DNA of 64,000 nt from Bacteroidales bacterium UBA1309 (GCA_002307185.1 DBTT01000038.1:78066-142065); one strand, 5' to 3'; counted from the stretch's first letter, positions 53,494 to 63,640 are shown. The notes: generated by a model from the sequence alone, not told the origin. A program made the numbers and translations.

Positions 53494-55533
53494 ATGAGTG
53501 ACAATTACAAACGTGTGCTGGTTACATCCGCATTGCCTTATGCCAACGGGCCGGTGCATATCGGACACATGGCCGGGGTGTATATTCCGGCGGACATTTA
53601 CGTGAGATACTTGCGCCTGAAAGGCAAGGATGTGCTTTTTATCGGCGGTTCGGACGAACACGGCGTGCCGATCACCATCCGCGCACGCAAGGAAGGGGTG
53701 ACTCCACAAGACATTGTTGACAAATATCACTACATCATCAAGAAATCGTTCGAAGATTTTGGGATCGGCTTCGATGTGTATTCCCGTACAAGTTCGGAAA
53801 CACATCGAAAAACTGCCTCCGAATTTTTCCGCAAATTGTACGAAAAGGGAGAATTCGAAGAGAAGACTAGCGAACAGTATTACGACGAAGAGGCCAAGAT
53901 GTTCCTTGCCGACCGATACATCATGGGGGAATGCCCGCATTGCGGCAATCCGAATGCCTACGGCGACCAATGTGAATCGTGCGGAACCTCGCTTAGCCCG
54001 ACCGACTTGAAGAATCCCCGCTCCACAATCTCCGGGGCAACACCCGTGATGAAGGAAACCACGCACTGGTATTTGCCCTTGAACAAGCACGAAGGTTGGT
54101 TGCGCAAATGGATTCTTGAAGACCACAAGGAATGGAAGTCCAATGTGTATGGCCAATGCAAATCGTGGCTCGACATGGGACTGCAACCTCGTGCCGTTAG
54201 TCGTGACCTCGATTGGGGTGTGCCCGTTCCAGTGGAAGGGGCGGAAGGCAAAGTCCTCTACGTGTGGTTTGACGCTCCCATCGGATATATTTCCAACACC
54301 ATCGAACTCCGTCCCCACGATTGGGAAACCTGGTGGAAAGACAAATCCACAAAATTGGTGCACTTCATCGGGAAAGATAACATTGTTTTCCATTGCATCG
54401 TTTTTCCCGCCATGCTGAAAGCCGATGGCTCGTATATTCTGCCCGATAATGTTCCGGCCAATGAATTTTTGAATCTGGAAGGAGACAAAATATCCACTTC
54501 CCGCAATTGGGCCGTTTGGTTGCACGAATACCTCGAAGATTTTCCCGGAAAGCAGGATGTGCTGCGTTATGTGCTGACAGCCAATGCACCCGAGACAAAA
54601 GACAACGATTTCACATGGAAAGATTTCCAAGCACGCAACAACAACGAATTGGTAGCCATTCTTGGTAATTTCATCAACCGCGCCTTGGTTTTGACCCAAA
54701 AATATGCGGATAACAAAGTGCCAGCCTGTGGCGAATTGACCGATTTCGACCAACAAACACTGCACGAGTTTTCCGAAGTGAAAAGCAACATCGAACAATT
54801 GCTGGAGACCTATCGTTTCCGTGATGCCCTGCGTGAAGCAATGAATTTGGCCCGCATCGGGAACAAATATTTGGCCGACACCGAGCCTTGGAAAACGGCT
54901 AAAACCGACATGTCCCGCACTCACACGATTCTGAATATCTCGCTGCAAATCACGGCCAACCTGGCAATTGCCTTTGAACCCTTTCTTCCACACAGTACAG
55001 ATAAAATCTTACATTTCATCAATGCTGAAAAATTCGCTTGGGAACGGTTGGGAAGCACTAATTTGCTAACTGCAGGACATCCATTGAACGAATCGGAGTT
55101 GCTTTTCGAGAAAATCGAAGACGAAGTGATCGAAGCACAAGTGCAAAAATTGCTCGACACCAAAAAAGCCAACGAAGCGTCGGAATACAAAGCCAAACCG
55201 ATTCGCCCGAACATTGAATTTTCGGATTTTGAAAAATTGGACATCCGCGTAGGAACGGTCTTGGAATGTGTGAAAGTGCCGAAAGCCGACAAACTGCTAA
55301 AATTCACCATTGCCGACGGATTGGAAAACCGCACCATTGTTTCGGGGATCGCCCAACACTACGCTCCCGAAGAATTGGTCGGCAAACAAGTTTGTTTCAT
55401 TGCCAACCTCGCCCCCCGCAAGCTGAAAGGAATCGAATCGCAAGGGATGATTCTTTCTGCCGAAGATTTTGACGGCGGGCTTTCTGTAATCACTGCTTCC
55501 AAAGGGGTAAAACCAGGAAGCGAAGTGAGATAA
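53494..55533 (+). CDS. metG: Methionyl-tRNA synthetase
   Basis: A 679-residue class I synthetase. The HIGH motif is HIGH in NGPVHIGHMAGVY near residue 22. The zinc-binding CPHCGNPNAYGDQCESCG knuckle is near residue 148. The KMSKS-type loop is present as DKISTSRNW. An anticodon-binding helical domain follows, and a C-terminal EMAP/Trbp111-like tRNA-binding domain (FEKLDIRVGTVLECVKVPKADKL, then GIAQHY and KGIESQGMILSAED) ends the protein. It charges tRNA-Met and initiator tRNA in the cytoplasm. Confidence 0.97.
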   Translation: MSDNYKRVLVTSALPYANGPVHIGHMAGVYIPADIYVRYLRLKGKDVLFIGGSDEHGVPITIRARKEGVTPQDIVDKYHYIIKKSFEDFGIGFDVYSRTSSETHRKTASEFFRKLYEKGEFEEKTSEQYYDEEAKMFLADRYIMGECPHCGNPNAYGDQCESCGTSLSPTDLKNPRSTISGATPVMKETTHWYLPLNKHEGWLRKWILEDHKEWKSNVYGQCKSWLDMGLQPRAVSRDLDWGVPVPVEGAEGKVLYVWFDAPIGYISNTIELRPHDWETWWKDKSTKLVHFIGKDNIVFHCIVFPAMLKADGSYILPDNVPANEFLNLEGDKISTSRNWAVWLHEYLEDFPGKQDVLRYVLTANAPETKDNDFTWKDFQARNNNELVAILGNFINRALVLTQKYADNKVPACGELTDFDQQTLHEFSEVKSNIEQLLETYRFRDALREAMNLARIGNKYLADTEPWKTAKTDMSRTHTILNISLQITANLAIAFEPFLPHSTDKILHFINAEKFAWERLGSTNLLTAGHPLNESELLFEKIEDEVIEAQVQKLLDTKKANEASEYKAKPIRPNIEFSDFEKLDIRVGTVLECVKVPKADKLLKFTIADGLENRTIVSGIAQHYAPEELVGKQVCFIANLAPRKLKGIESQGMILSAEDFDGGLSVITASKGVKPGSEVR

Positions 55534-56159
55534 TACGGAATATTTATTCTATATTGATGAGCAACACTCCGGCTGTGTACCTTCATGCCGGGGTTATAAC
55601 TGATTAAATATCGGTTAATTGCCGCTATTCTTTCATCCACTCAATCAAAGCAAAACCAGCCTTACAATTTTCATTAGGGGCAGACTCGGGATACGCGAGT
55701 CCAATTTTAGATAAAAACACGATTCGTCAGGATTATAAATAAACAAAATAACTCATTCTTAAAATCGATACTCAGCCATAATCTACTTTCATCCAAAACT
55801 AATCAAAAATCGTATCGAATTAATTCAAGCTTATCTTTTTTTTATTCTTCACCTATGCAAATTCATTGAATTTGTTTATTTATATTTGTATTCAGCAAAA
55901 GGGAAATTAGCAAGTAAGGATATCTTCTATTACAATTCTAAACTATATTAAGGATTATAAGTGATTTGTTTTCCTAAGACAGGAATAACATCATGTACAA
56001 GTTGGGAAAGAGCTGTTAACATTGGCTTAACACTCCCGATGAAGTGTATTGAATTATTCAATCTACGTAAGAGAGCAAAGGTCTCCATCATCAAGGCTAA
56101 GATCCAACAATCAAAGTTCTATTTATTTTAATTTAGTTATATAAAAGCAAATTAGTGAT
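55534..56159. other. Intergenic region upstream of the REC-kinase gene
   Basis: About 620 bases. Near the left end ACTCCGGC/GCCGGGGT (55566-55594) may end metG transcription, and GACTCG-N7-CGAGTC (55683-55701) is a second small hairpin. An exact -7 box TATATTTG is at 55881-55888. A 30-codon frame (56039-56131) encodes a basic peptide just before the kinase gene. No structured RNA is recognised. Confidence 0.4.
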
Positions 56160-57308
56160 ATGGGAATAGATTACTCCAAGTACAGGGTCTTGGTTGTAGA
56201 TGATGTCAAAACGAATGTTTTATTGCTAAAAGTGATGCTCGAGCAAGAAAAACTGCAGGTGAGTGCAGCGCAGGATGGGTATGCAGCACTAGATATATTG
56301 TCAAAAGAAAAAATTGATTTGCTATTACTGGATGTCATGATGCCTGGCATAAATGGGTTTGACTTGGCAGAAAAGTTGAAAGCAACACCTGAATTCTCAA
56401 CAATTCCGATCCTTTTTATTACCGCATTAAGTTCGATTGAGGAAATAGTGAAAGGATTCCAACTGGGAGGGAGCGACTACATAACCAAACCGTTTAACAG
56501 GGAAGAGCTTATTGCTCGTGTGCAGCATCAAATATCACTGATTCATGCCAAGGAAACAATTTTAAGACAGACAGAGGAATTAAGGCAAGCGATTGAGGCA
56601 AGAGACAAGTTGTATGCTGTCATTGCACATGATCTGCGTTCTCCTATTGCTTCGCTGAAGATGATTCTAAATGTATTGACACTGAATGCCAAAGAGTCGC
56701 AGCTAGATGCCAACTTCACAGAAATGCTTGACTCGGGAAATGAAATCTCAGAACAAGTGTTTAGCTTACTGGATAATCTGCTCAAATGGACGAAATCCCA
56801 ATTAGGATTTCTCGAACCTATTTTCCAAAGCTTCAATTTGAAGGAAATTGTATCTGGGGTGGCGGAGGTGTTATACACATCGGCAAAACTCAAGAAAATA
56901 AGATTTACCTTGAATTTTGAACCCATCGTACCGGTATCAATAGATATTGACATCATGAAAACTATCCTTCGCAACCTGATTTCGAATGCCATAAAATTCA
57001 GCTACCCCAACTCGACCATCACAATATCCTTAAAATCAACCGAACATGAAGCCATTGTGGAAGTGCGAGACGAAGGATGCGGCATAAGCCGTGAAAATCA
57101 AAAGAAACTACTCTCCAGAATTTCCCGGTTCACAACTATGGGGACCAGCGGTGAAGAAGGGACTGGCCTTGGATTGCTTATTTCTTACCAATTTATAGAA
57201 TTGCATCAGGGAACTTTCGTCTTTGAATCGGAAGAAGGGAAAGGGTCTTGTTTTGGATTCAGAATCCCGCTGCTCGAGGAGCCTAATTCACCCAAACCAA
57301 TCCAATAA
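56160..57308 (+). CDS. Response-regulator receiver fused to a histidine kinase
   Basis: A 382-residue soluble protein. Residues about 8-125 are a CheY-like receiver (VLVVDDVKTN, the phospho-Asp in LLLLDVMMPGINGFDLAE, the Lys in DYITKPFN). A coiled coil (ILRQTEELRQAIEARDKLYAV) leads to the HisKA domain with the phospho-His in IAHDLRSPIASLK, then the ATPase domain with NLISNAIKFSYP (N box), DEGCGI (G1) and GTGLGLLISYQF (G2). A receiver in front of a kinase suggests it is itself controlled by a phosphorelay. There is no output domain, and partners are unknown. The 3' end overlaps the convergent gene by 26 bp. Confidence 0.9.
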   Translation: MGIDYSKYRVLVVDDVKTNVLLLKVMLEQEKLQVSAAQDGYAALDILSKEKIDLLLLDVMMPGINGFDLAEKLKATPEFSTIPILFITALSSIEEIVKGFQLGGSDYITKPFNREELIARVQHQISLIHAKETILRQTEELRQAIEARDKLYAVIAHDLRSPIASLKMILNVLTLNAKESQLDANFTEMLDSGNEISEQVFSLLDNLLKWTKSQLGFLEPIFQSFNLKEIVSGVAEVLYTSAKLKKIRFTLNFEPIVPVSIDIDIMKTILRNLISNAIKFSYPNSTITISLKSTEHEAIVEVRDEGCGISRENQKKLLSRISRFTTMGTSGEEGTGLGLLISYQFIELHQGTFVFESEEGKGSCFGFRIPLLEEPNSPKPIQ

Positions 57309-58356
57309 TTATGGGTTTGTGATCGCTGTATTCCACTTCCGGGCTTTCATAATAATTGGCTTTCAAATTCTCGGGCGAATAGAATAAATAATCTATTCTA
57401 AAGAGCTTGTGTAAATAGCGGTAAGTGTATGTGTAGCCCTTGCCTGACTCCATAAAGCTATCAGCTAGGTCTCCCTTCATTTTGCGATAAGTATATGAGA
57501 TCGGGGTATCGTTAAAATCCCCGCATACTATTACAGGCTGTTTGCTCTCGCCAATCAACCGGCCAATGCTATCGGCTTGTGAAGCCCTATACTGATAGTT
57601 TCTCCTAACAATAGATTCGATATCAGTTAAATGCCAGAAGCTCATCCCATAATCGTGCTCAACACCATAGCTGCTTTTCATTTGATTCCAATTAGTTGTT
57701 TGGAGGTGGCAGGTGAATATCTGTATGGGTTTCCCATTTATATCCAAATTTGCAGTCATTGCACAATTAGCGCGTTCAGGAAATGAGATAGCCTGATTCG
57801 ATATTATAGGAAAAGCACTAAGAATAATAATGTTAGACGAGCCCTCAACTGTTTGCGTAGAAGCAATATAAGGCATGAAGCGGAAGGCCTCCACCAACGT
57901 TTTTTTATCAAAATCGCCCGGTACTTCCTGCAGGCACAATACCTGCACATGTTTTTCGTCCATCAATTCAGCGATATTCGCCAAAGAGCTTCCTCCATAA
58001 TCAAGCTGGAAGCTATGGACATTGTATGAAGCAACTATTATATCCGACAAAGAATCCTGCATGGATCTACAACTGAATGGCAATTGGTAGATTCTTGGAT
58101 AATAGAAAAAATTCGACAACAAGGCGATCAAGGGTAAGAAAAACCAATATTTCTTGCGAACAACCCAAAATATGAGCATCAATAGATTAACAATCAGCAA
58201 AAAAGGGAAGCCCAAGCCAACCCATTGAAAAAACACAAAATATGCAGGTGACACATACTGTGAAAGAACTGCAGAACTCATCAGAAGCGCAAACCCGAAA
58301 GTAATTATCCCCAAAATAAGCTCCAAACGACTCGGATAGTTCCTTCCTTTTCCCAT
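57283..58356 (-). CDS. Membrane-anchored endonuclease/exonuclease/phosphatase-fold protein
   Basis: A 357-residue protein. Three hydrophobic segments lie in the first 90 residues, and the rest is an EEP-fold domain: VASYNVHSFQLDYGG, CLQEVPGDFD (the metal-binding Glu), TCHLQTTNWNQ, VICGDFNDTPISYTY (GDFN motif), RIDYLFYSP and SDHKPIIIGL (Asp-His pair). Substrates of this fold range from DNA to phosphoinositides and sphingolipids; none can be chosen. The catalytic domain probably faces the periplasm. Its start overlaps the stop of the upstream kinase by 1 nt (TAATG), so the two are coupled. Confidence 0.82.
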   Translation of the reverse strand: MGKGRNYPSRLELILGIITFGFALLMSSAVLSQYVSPAYFVFFQWVGLGFPFLLIVNLLMLIFWVVRKKYWFFLPLIALLSNFFYYPRIYQLPFSCRSMQDSLSDIIVASYNVHSFQLDYGGSSLANIAELMDEKHVQVLCLQEVPGDFDKKTLVEAFRFMPYIASTQTVEGSSNIIILSAFPIISNQAISFPERANCAMTANLDINGKPIQIFTCHLQTTNWNQMKSSYGVEHDYGMSFWHLTDIESIVRRNYQYRASQADSIGRLIGESKQPVIVCGDFNDTPISYTYRKMKGDLADSFMESGKGYTYTYRYLHKLFRIDYLFYSPENLKANYYESPEVEYSDHKPIIIGLVWVN

Positions 58357-60167
58357 TACTTCTGATTTATATTTATGGGTACAGTAAAACGAAAGATTGT
58401 TCCTTTATTCACAACCGACTCAAGGGATATTTTTCCACCCATTTTTTCCACGATTGCTTTACAAATAGCCAACCCCAACCCTGTCCCCCGGTCAAAATCA
58501 TTGATTTTCACGAAACGATTAAATACTTTGTCCAAATATTCAGACTCAATGCCGACACCCGTATCCCGGACATAAAATTCGACCTCCTCCTTGTGAATTA
58601 TACAACCAAAATGGATGCTGCCGTGTGGCGTGAATTTGATGGCATTAACTATCAAATTAGACATCACTTGCACCAAGCGCCCCCTGTCGATATTGAGAAT
58701 GAAATCAGTTTCTAGTTTGTCAAAATAAAGTTCGGCCGATTTCGAAGATAAGCGATGGGTTGCCTCAAGTTCTTCTCCTAAACCATTCAAAGAATGAGGC
58801 TCTATGTTGAAACTTACTTTTCCCGATTCCATCCGGGAAAGGTCAAGCACCTCATTCACTAAACGGAGCAGTTGGTTACTGTTGGATTGCACGATTTTAT
58901 AATATTCATGTCTTTGATCAGGATCATCCGTTTGCGCAATAATTCCACTGAAGCCAACAATGGCATTTAGTGGAGTCCTTATCTCATGGCTCATGTTGGA
59001 AATAAATGCTGATTTTAATCGACCCGACTCCTCTGCAATTTCCTTTGCGCGTTTGAGTTCTTGCTCATACCGTAATTGGTCGGAAATGTCACGGCGAAAA
59101 CTCCAAACAATATCTTCTCCAACCCCGTTTTTTATAATATAGGAAGTGCAATCGGAAGCAATAATACCAAATTCTTCGTATGGCTGATCACAGATATATC
59201 TCAAAAAACCGTTGTTCGCATGAAGACGCTCTACAAATTCCGTCCAATATTCTTCCCCGTGGATATTGTCCAGAATTTGAAAAGCTTTGTATTGCATGAT
59301 ATCCGCATCTTTTGGTATCCTATTTTGAAGCCGGCACTGCTTATTGGCAAAGATAAAACTGCCATCCAGCATATTTGCATAAATGTTTTCCATTGAATTA
59401 TCTACCACCGATAGCACCATTTCCATCTCCTGCCTACCCTTTACAATGTCACTAATATTTTGAATGTAGCCTTCCACAATCCGAACGTCACCATCATAAT
59501 GGTCGTTGATTATTTTACATCGCAAATAAGAATTTTTATCAGCTAAATGGAATTCAATGACACTTCCAATATTACCTCCACCACGCAGCATCTCCTCAAA
59601 AACCACTTTGTTTTCATCCGGCAGATTTGTAAGATATTCCTCGATACCAAATGTAATGTTAGTTTCCTGATCATTATATATGCCTCCTGCGTATCCCATA
59701 TAATTTACCTGACGTGTAGATATATTGTAGCTCCAGTGTCCTATTTTTGCCGCACGTTCCACCTCCCGAAGTGTTATGTTGGCACTTTCGAGGCGTTTCT
59801 TCATCTGGCTACGCTGCGTGATGTCGCGGTATTGGCAAAGCACGTGTGCGTCGTCATATTTTTGCATGATACATTTGAAGTAATACATCTTGTCGGCAGC
59901 AGGCAAATCATAGTTTTTGTTTGACTGCTCTCCTGAACACACCACCTGGTCAAATTCAGGCTTGAACTCATCAATCGTCACTTTGGGGAAAATTTCAAAA
60001 ATATTTTTTCCTACCAAGGAACTTGATTCATTGATATAAGGATTGTCTGTTTTCACAATGATATCCACGCAAGTGCCGTCATTTTGCAATAAAAGCATCG
60101 TATCGCATGTCATCTCCAATAGTCTTGGTGCCTCTGAAGGATCATGCAGTATTCTTTGATTTTCCAT
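58356..60167 (-). CDS. PAS-domain sensor histidine kinase
   Basis: A 603-residue protein without membrane segments. Three PAS-like segments lie at roughly residues 10-115, 130-240 and 245-365, with PAC-like ends (HVLCQYRDITQRSQ, IVEGYIQNISDIVKG and IVWSFRRDISDQLRYEQEL). The HisKA domain has the phospho-His in FISNMSHEIRTPLNAIVGF, followed by NLIVNAIKFTPHGS, DTGVGIESEYLDKVFNRFVK and GTGLGLAICKAIVEKMGG. There is no receiver domain. It heads a minus-strand pair with the EEP-fold gene and lies just after the GT2 gene. The signal is unknown; flavin or heme in PAS is possible but not shown. Confidence 0.9.
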   Translation of the reverse strand: MENQRILHDPSEAPRLLEMTCDTMLLLQNDGTCVDIIVKTDNPYINESSSLVGKNIFEIFPKVTIDEFKPEFDQVVCSGEQSNKNYDLPAADKMYYFKCIMQKYDDAHVLCQYRDITQRSQMKKRLESANITLREVERAAKIGHWSYNISTRQVNYMGYAGGIYNDQETNITFGIEEYLTNLPDENKVVFEEMLRGGGNIGSVIEFHLADKNSYLRCKIINDHYDGDVRIVEGYIQNISDIVKGRQEMEMVLSVVDNSMENIYANMLDGSFIFANKQCRLQNRIPKDADIMQYKAFQILDNIHGEEYWTEFVERLHANNGFLRYICDQPYEEFGIIASDCTSYIIKNGVGEDIVWSFRRDISDQLRYEQELKRAKEIAEESGRLKSAFISNMSHEIRTPLNAIVGFSGIIAQTDDPDQRHEYYKIVQSNSNQLLRLVNEVLDLSRMESGKVSFNIEPHSLNGLGEELEATHRLSSKSAELYFDKLETDFILNIDRGRLVQVMSNLIVNAIKFTPHGSIHFGCIIHKEEVEFYVRDTGVGIESEYLDKVFNRFVKINDFDRGTGLGLAICKAIVEKMGGKISLESVVNKGTIFRFTVPININQK

Positions 60168-60189
60168 TTGATTGAAGTTATTAGGCCAC

Positions 60190-61401
60190 TTAGCGCCTTT
60201 TTGCCTTTTCCCATGAACCTTTCCCTTTATTATTCAGCAAATAATAAATGCCCAAAAACACATTAAGATTCATAAAAACAAAATAATAGGGAATATAAAA
60301 CATTTTAGAGTGCATTCCTATCTTGGAGAAACCATAACCGATAAATGCCACTGCGTAAAACAAAAGTTGCAGCACAAAAAACAAGCAATACATATTTGAC
60401 AATTGCTTTCCGCCAGCCACAAGCGCCAACCACAAGCTCATTGGCAAGAGCGAAAACAATGCGAAAGGGGTGACCGACCAACGCAAAACACGATGGGACA
60501 CATACTGGAAGCTAAGCTTCCCATATTTAAATAGGTTTAGCAAAGGGGCAAGTCGCATAATCGACTGTATGCCGCCCGCCGTTATTCGTTTTTTCCGTTT
60601 GGCTTCTTCTTCAATGTTTAACGAGCCTCTCTCCACAGCATAAGCATCGGGAGTATAGGCAATCCGGTAGCCCTTTTGTGCAATTCCCATCGAAAGCATG
60701 AAGTCGTCCAACAAGGTATCTTCGGGCATCGGTTCGAACAATTCCTTGCGGATAGCGAACAGCTCACCGGCAGCACCTACCGCCGAATAGAAACGACTGT
60801 CTAAGGATTTGAGAAAAGACTCGTATTTCCAGTAAGCACTTTCCCCTTTCGAAGACACGCCATCTCCTTCTTCCACTGCAATTCGTTTTTCACCGGAGAC
60901 ACATCCCACAGAAGAGTTCATAAACAAGGCTGAGATTATTCGTAAGGCTTGCTGATTGAGCATACTGTTGGCATCGCAAAAAACTACCAAAGATGTTGCA
61001 ACATGCTGCATTCCTCTATTTATGGCTGCTGTTTTGCCTTTTCTTTCGGGTTCGTGAAGCACATCCACACCATCATATCCTTTGAGCCGATCGATCGTCG
61101 AGTCATTGCTTCCGTCAATCACCCAAAGGATTTTCAATTTAGATTTTGGATAATCCAACGCGGAAGTGTTTGCCATCTTCTCGGCAACAATCTCCTCTTC
61201 GTTGTAGGCAGTGATGAACAACGTGATTTCTGGCAGATCCTCATCAGACACCATCTTTTGACCAGATACGTCTTTACCAAATTTTTCTTTCAGCCAAACC
61301 AAAAAGCACATCAGAATTCCATAACCAAGATAGGTATAGAAAACCAAGAACAGGCAAAACCAAAATAAGACCTCAAGAGATAAAATCAAAACCTTATGCA
61401 A
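60190..61401 (-). CDS. Membrane glycosyltransferase family 2
   Basis: A 403-residue processive-type GT2. One hydrophobic segment is at residues 7-35 and three to four at the C-terminus (about 305-390). The catalytic domain has PEITLFITAYNEEE, ILWVIDGSNDSTIDRL, the DxD-like FCDANSML and the acceptor-site TLLDDFMLSMGIAQKG. KRKKRITAGGIQSI takes the place of the QxxRW helix. Relatives build hyaluronan, cellulose or poly-N-acetylglucosamine, but shorter products are also known. It lies next to the degraded glycosyltransferases, so this was once a larger glycan cluster. Confidence 0.85.
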   Translation of the reverse strand: MHKVLILSLEVLFWFCLFLVFYTYLGYGILMCFLVWLKEKFGKDVSGQKMVSDEDLPEITLFITAYNEEEIVAEKMANTSALDYPKSKLKILWVIDGSNDSTIDRLKGYDGVDVLHEPERKGKTAAINRGMQHVATSLVVFCDANSMLNQQALRIISALFMNSSVGCVSGEKRIAVEEGDGVSSKGESAYWKYESFLKSLDSRFYSAVGAAGELFAIRKELFEPMPEDTLLDDFMLSMGIAQKGYRIAYTPDAYAVERGSLNIEEEAKRKKRITAGGIQSIMRLAPLLNLFKYGKLSFQYVSHRVLRWSVTPFALFSLLPMSLWLALVAGGKQLSNMYCLFFVLQLLFYAVAFIGYGFSKIGMHSKMFYIPYYFVFMNLNVFLGIYYLLNNKGKGSWEKAKRR

Positions 61402-61417
61402 TTATAAAATGAATAAA

Positions 61418-61706
61418 CTATTTTTCTTTATTTGAATTATCAATCAGATTTGACTTTTCGTCTTGATAATGAGTTTTAGATGCGAACAAAGCAGGAATGG
61501 ATTTCAATCCCTTCAACAACCTCACTTTGAAACTACTAATCAGCGAACCGTCAGCTGCCAATGTCCCATATCCTGTAACGGCACGGGCTTTCCGGTCTTT
61601 TATGAAAGTGATTTTCCCATATTCTTTCAATTTTATCAATCACTTCCGATGAAACATTATCGGGAGAAGAATTATATACCTTCAGATATTTTTTGCACCA
61701 ATTCAT
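61418..61706 (-). pseudogene. Frameshifted fragment of an unrecognised protein
   Basis: Two adjacent frames look like one broken gene. The first (ATG 61706) reads MNWCKKYLKVYNSSPDNVSS, then EVIDKIERIWENH, and ends soon after. The second, in another frame, reads EYGKITFIKDRKARAVTGYG, then TLAADGSLISSFKVRLL, and ends at 61418. Joining them near 61640 gives a continuous protein-like tail. I do not recognise the family; a cell-surface glycan enzyme is likely from context only. Confidence 0.45.
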
Positions 61707-62828
61707 TTCTAATCAAGTACATTATTTTCCATACATTTATTCTGACTTTTTGCCTCATTTCTTTTCGAATGGTTTCGTGTTCAATCAAATAACAGATTCT
61801 ATCAGCAGGTTGTTCGATATTTTCGTTTTCCACGAGTAGCCCATCTTTGGCGTCTTTTATAATATTTGGGAGACCACATGGGCAAGCAAAAGAAACGCGA
61901 CACCAGATCCCAAGCAATTGCTTTCTCAAAACCATGCCAAATCCCTTGAAACAGGATGAGGACACGAATATAGAATTCTCAACGTATTTCTTCACAATAT
62001 TTGGTACAGAATATACCCAAATACAGTTTTTAAGCAACCCCAAACTAGCTATTTGAGCTTGTAATTCTTCTCTCGTCCCATTCCAATAAATCCTTGATTT
62101 CCAATTTGGATGTTTATTTGAAACAATTTTCAAAGCCTCTATAAACAAGTGAAAAACCTTTGAGGCATATAACCCCGATCCACAATCACTTCCATGGAGA
62201 AACAATCGGAAACTCTGTCGGGGTAAAACGGCAACAAATGTCCCCGAACCCTCTTTTGGATAGACTCTGGCTGTTTGTTATTTGAAAAATCCCGATAATT
62301 TGATTTATTGAAATGAATTTCTCTCATTTTCTAACTTCCATCGGTCATTTGGTTGATAAAATTAATATCACGCCTCAACAGGGAAAGTGTGATATCGGGT
62401 TTCAGTCGGGTCAAGCATTCACTCAATCTGTTTTTGGATAGGCATTGTTTTTTAAAATAGAGCAACAACCGCTTGTAAAACGGCACGCCGTAGAGGTAAT
62501 CTCGCCAAGCCAAATGGAAAATGGAGCTTCTTATGTCCTCTGGGTTGAATCTTTTTTTTCGTAATCCCGCAATCCCGCGGTCAACGCCGTGCCAATAATG
62601 CATTTCAGCAACTCCCAATAAATGAATGGTGTCGTCCTCTGACCTCCCAGGCTTCCGTAAGGGAATAGGGTCAAAGTCTATGCCATTAGAAATCTGAATT
62701 GTTTTTTGACCATAAATGTAATCTTGGTCTGTGAAGGTAACAATCCGGTCTAATTTGGCAGCCGATATTTTTTTGCCAATTTCATTAGACGCCGCCAAAC
62801 TATGAAAGACAAGGAATAAAACTTTCAT
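61672..62828 (-). pseudogene. Mosaic, multiply broken GT4 glycosyltransferase
   Basis: From 62828 the frame opens MKVLFLVFHSLAASNEIGKK, the start of a GT4 protein, but jumps at once to a part that normally lies over 100 residues later (AKLDRIVTFTDQDYIYGQ, then HLLGVAEMHYWHGVDR). It then continues with what looks like another GT4 (SSIFHLAWRDYLYGVPFYKR). An in-frame TAG is at 62331-62333, the same frame goes on with EIHFNKSNYRDF, and a frameshift near 62150 leads into the C-terminal domain. There the usual E-x7-E reads FKGFGMVLRKQLLG: both Glu are lost. It cannot be functional. Confidence 0.75.
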
Positions 62829-63591
62829 TCACTACTTTACATTACTTTTCAACAAATATAATTCTTTTATCAAGATGACGGATATAATCCATGAAAATAA
62901 ATCAACATATCGAATAAATTACAAATGATGGTTATTTTTCACACTAATAAATGAATAATATACTGAGATTCATGCATAAATTAATTGTAATATCTTATTG
63001 CAATTTTGTTGTTCATCGGTATTTTTGAGAGAGTTTAAATAAAACCATTGAAATATTGCCTGTCATGGGTGAAAGATTTCAATTAGAGCAGGTGAAAAGT
63101 AATGGAATTGGGATCGTGAAATTTTCAAGGAAAATCCAAAACTTGATAAGTAAACGATCAAAATCGAGAAGAAGTCCCTCCAAACTAGCACTATGACAGT
63201 TTGGGTATTTTAATTTCAAAATATACTTGCTTCTTATCCGTTGTTGCAAAATCATCTTTTGCAAGTCGATGACTTTTTTTAGCCTTCTTCGAATATGCTA
63301 TCTACAGGCAGGGCTACTTTGCAGATAATTGCTAATAGAGCTGTTCTTGCATTCTTAGTTGATAAATATTGCTATGATAGTTGCTGAAGAGTGGGTTACT
63401 TCTAAATATGCCTTCTTCCATTGGGTAATAATAATTGCCATCTCGTTTTCATTGTTTCATTGGGCAAAACGACGAATTTTGAACTACCCCAGATCTATTT
63501 TTATTTAGACTCAAAAATATTTATGCCTGAATTTTGCTCCACAACGATACGGCATGATCCATTTTTATTTAATACAAGTGGAGAAATACCT
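62829..63591. other. AT-rich gap with scattered coding-like fragments
   Basis: About 760 bases with no intact gene. On the minus strand short stretches read like protein, for example ARTALLAIICKVALPVDSIF near 63300-63350 and AKKSHRLAKDDFATTDKKQV near 63205-63270, in different frames with stops. These are likely further remnants from a decaying region. No RNA gene is recognised. Confidence 0.4.
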
Positions 63592-63638
63592 AAATAGAAA
63601 GAGAGAAGCGACACCATAATAGTATTGCTTCTCTCTTT
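63592..63638 (-). terminator. Terminator after tRNA-Ala
   Basis: AAAGAGAGAAGC (63598-63609) and GCTTCTCTCTTT (63627-63638) form a perfect 12-bp stem; on the minus strand a T-rich tail follows. It lies 2 bp beyond the tRNA-Ala 3' end. Confidence 0.85.
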
Positions 63639-63640
63639 TG

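Noticed and set aside
53476..54993. 505-codon minus-strand open frame
   Set aside because: It lies wholly antisense to metG, whose motifs and tRNA-binding domain are clear. The translation is Phe/His/Gly-rich without any domain; it is a codon-usage shadow.
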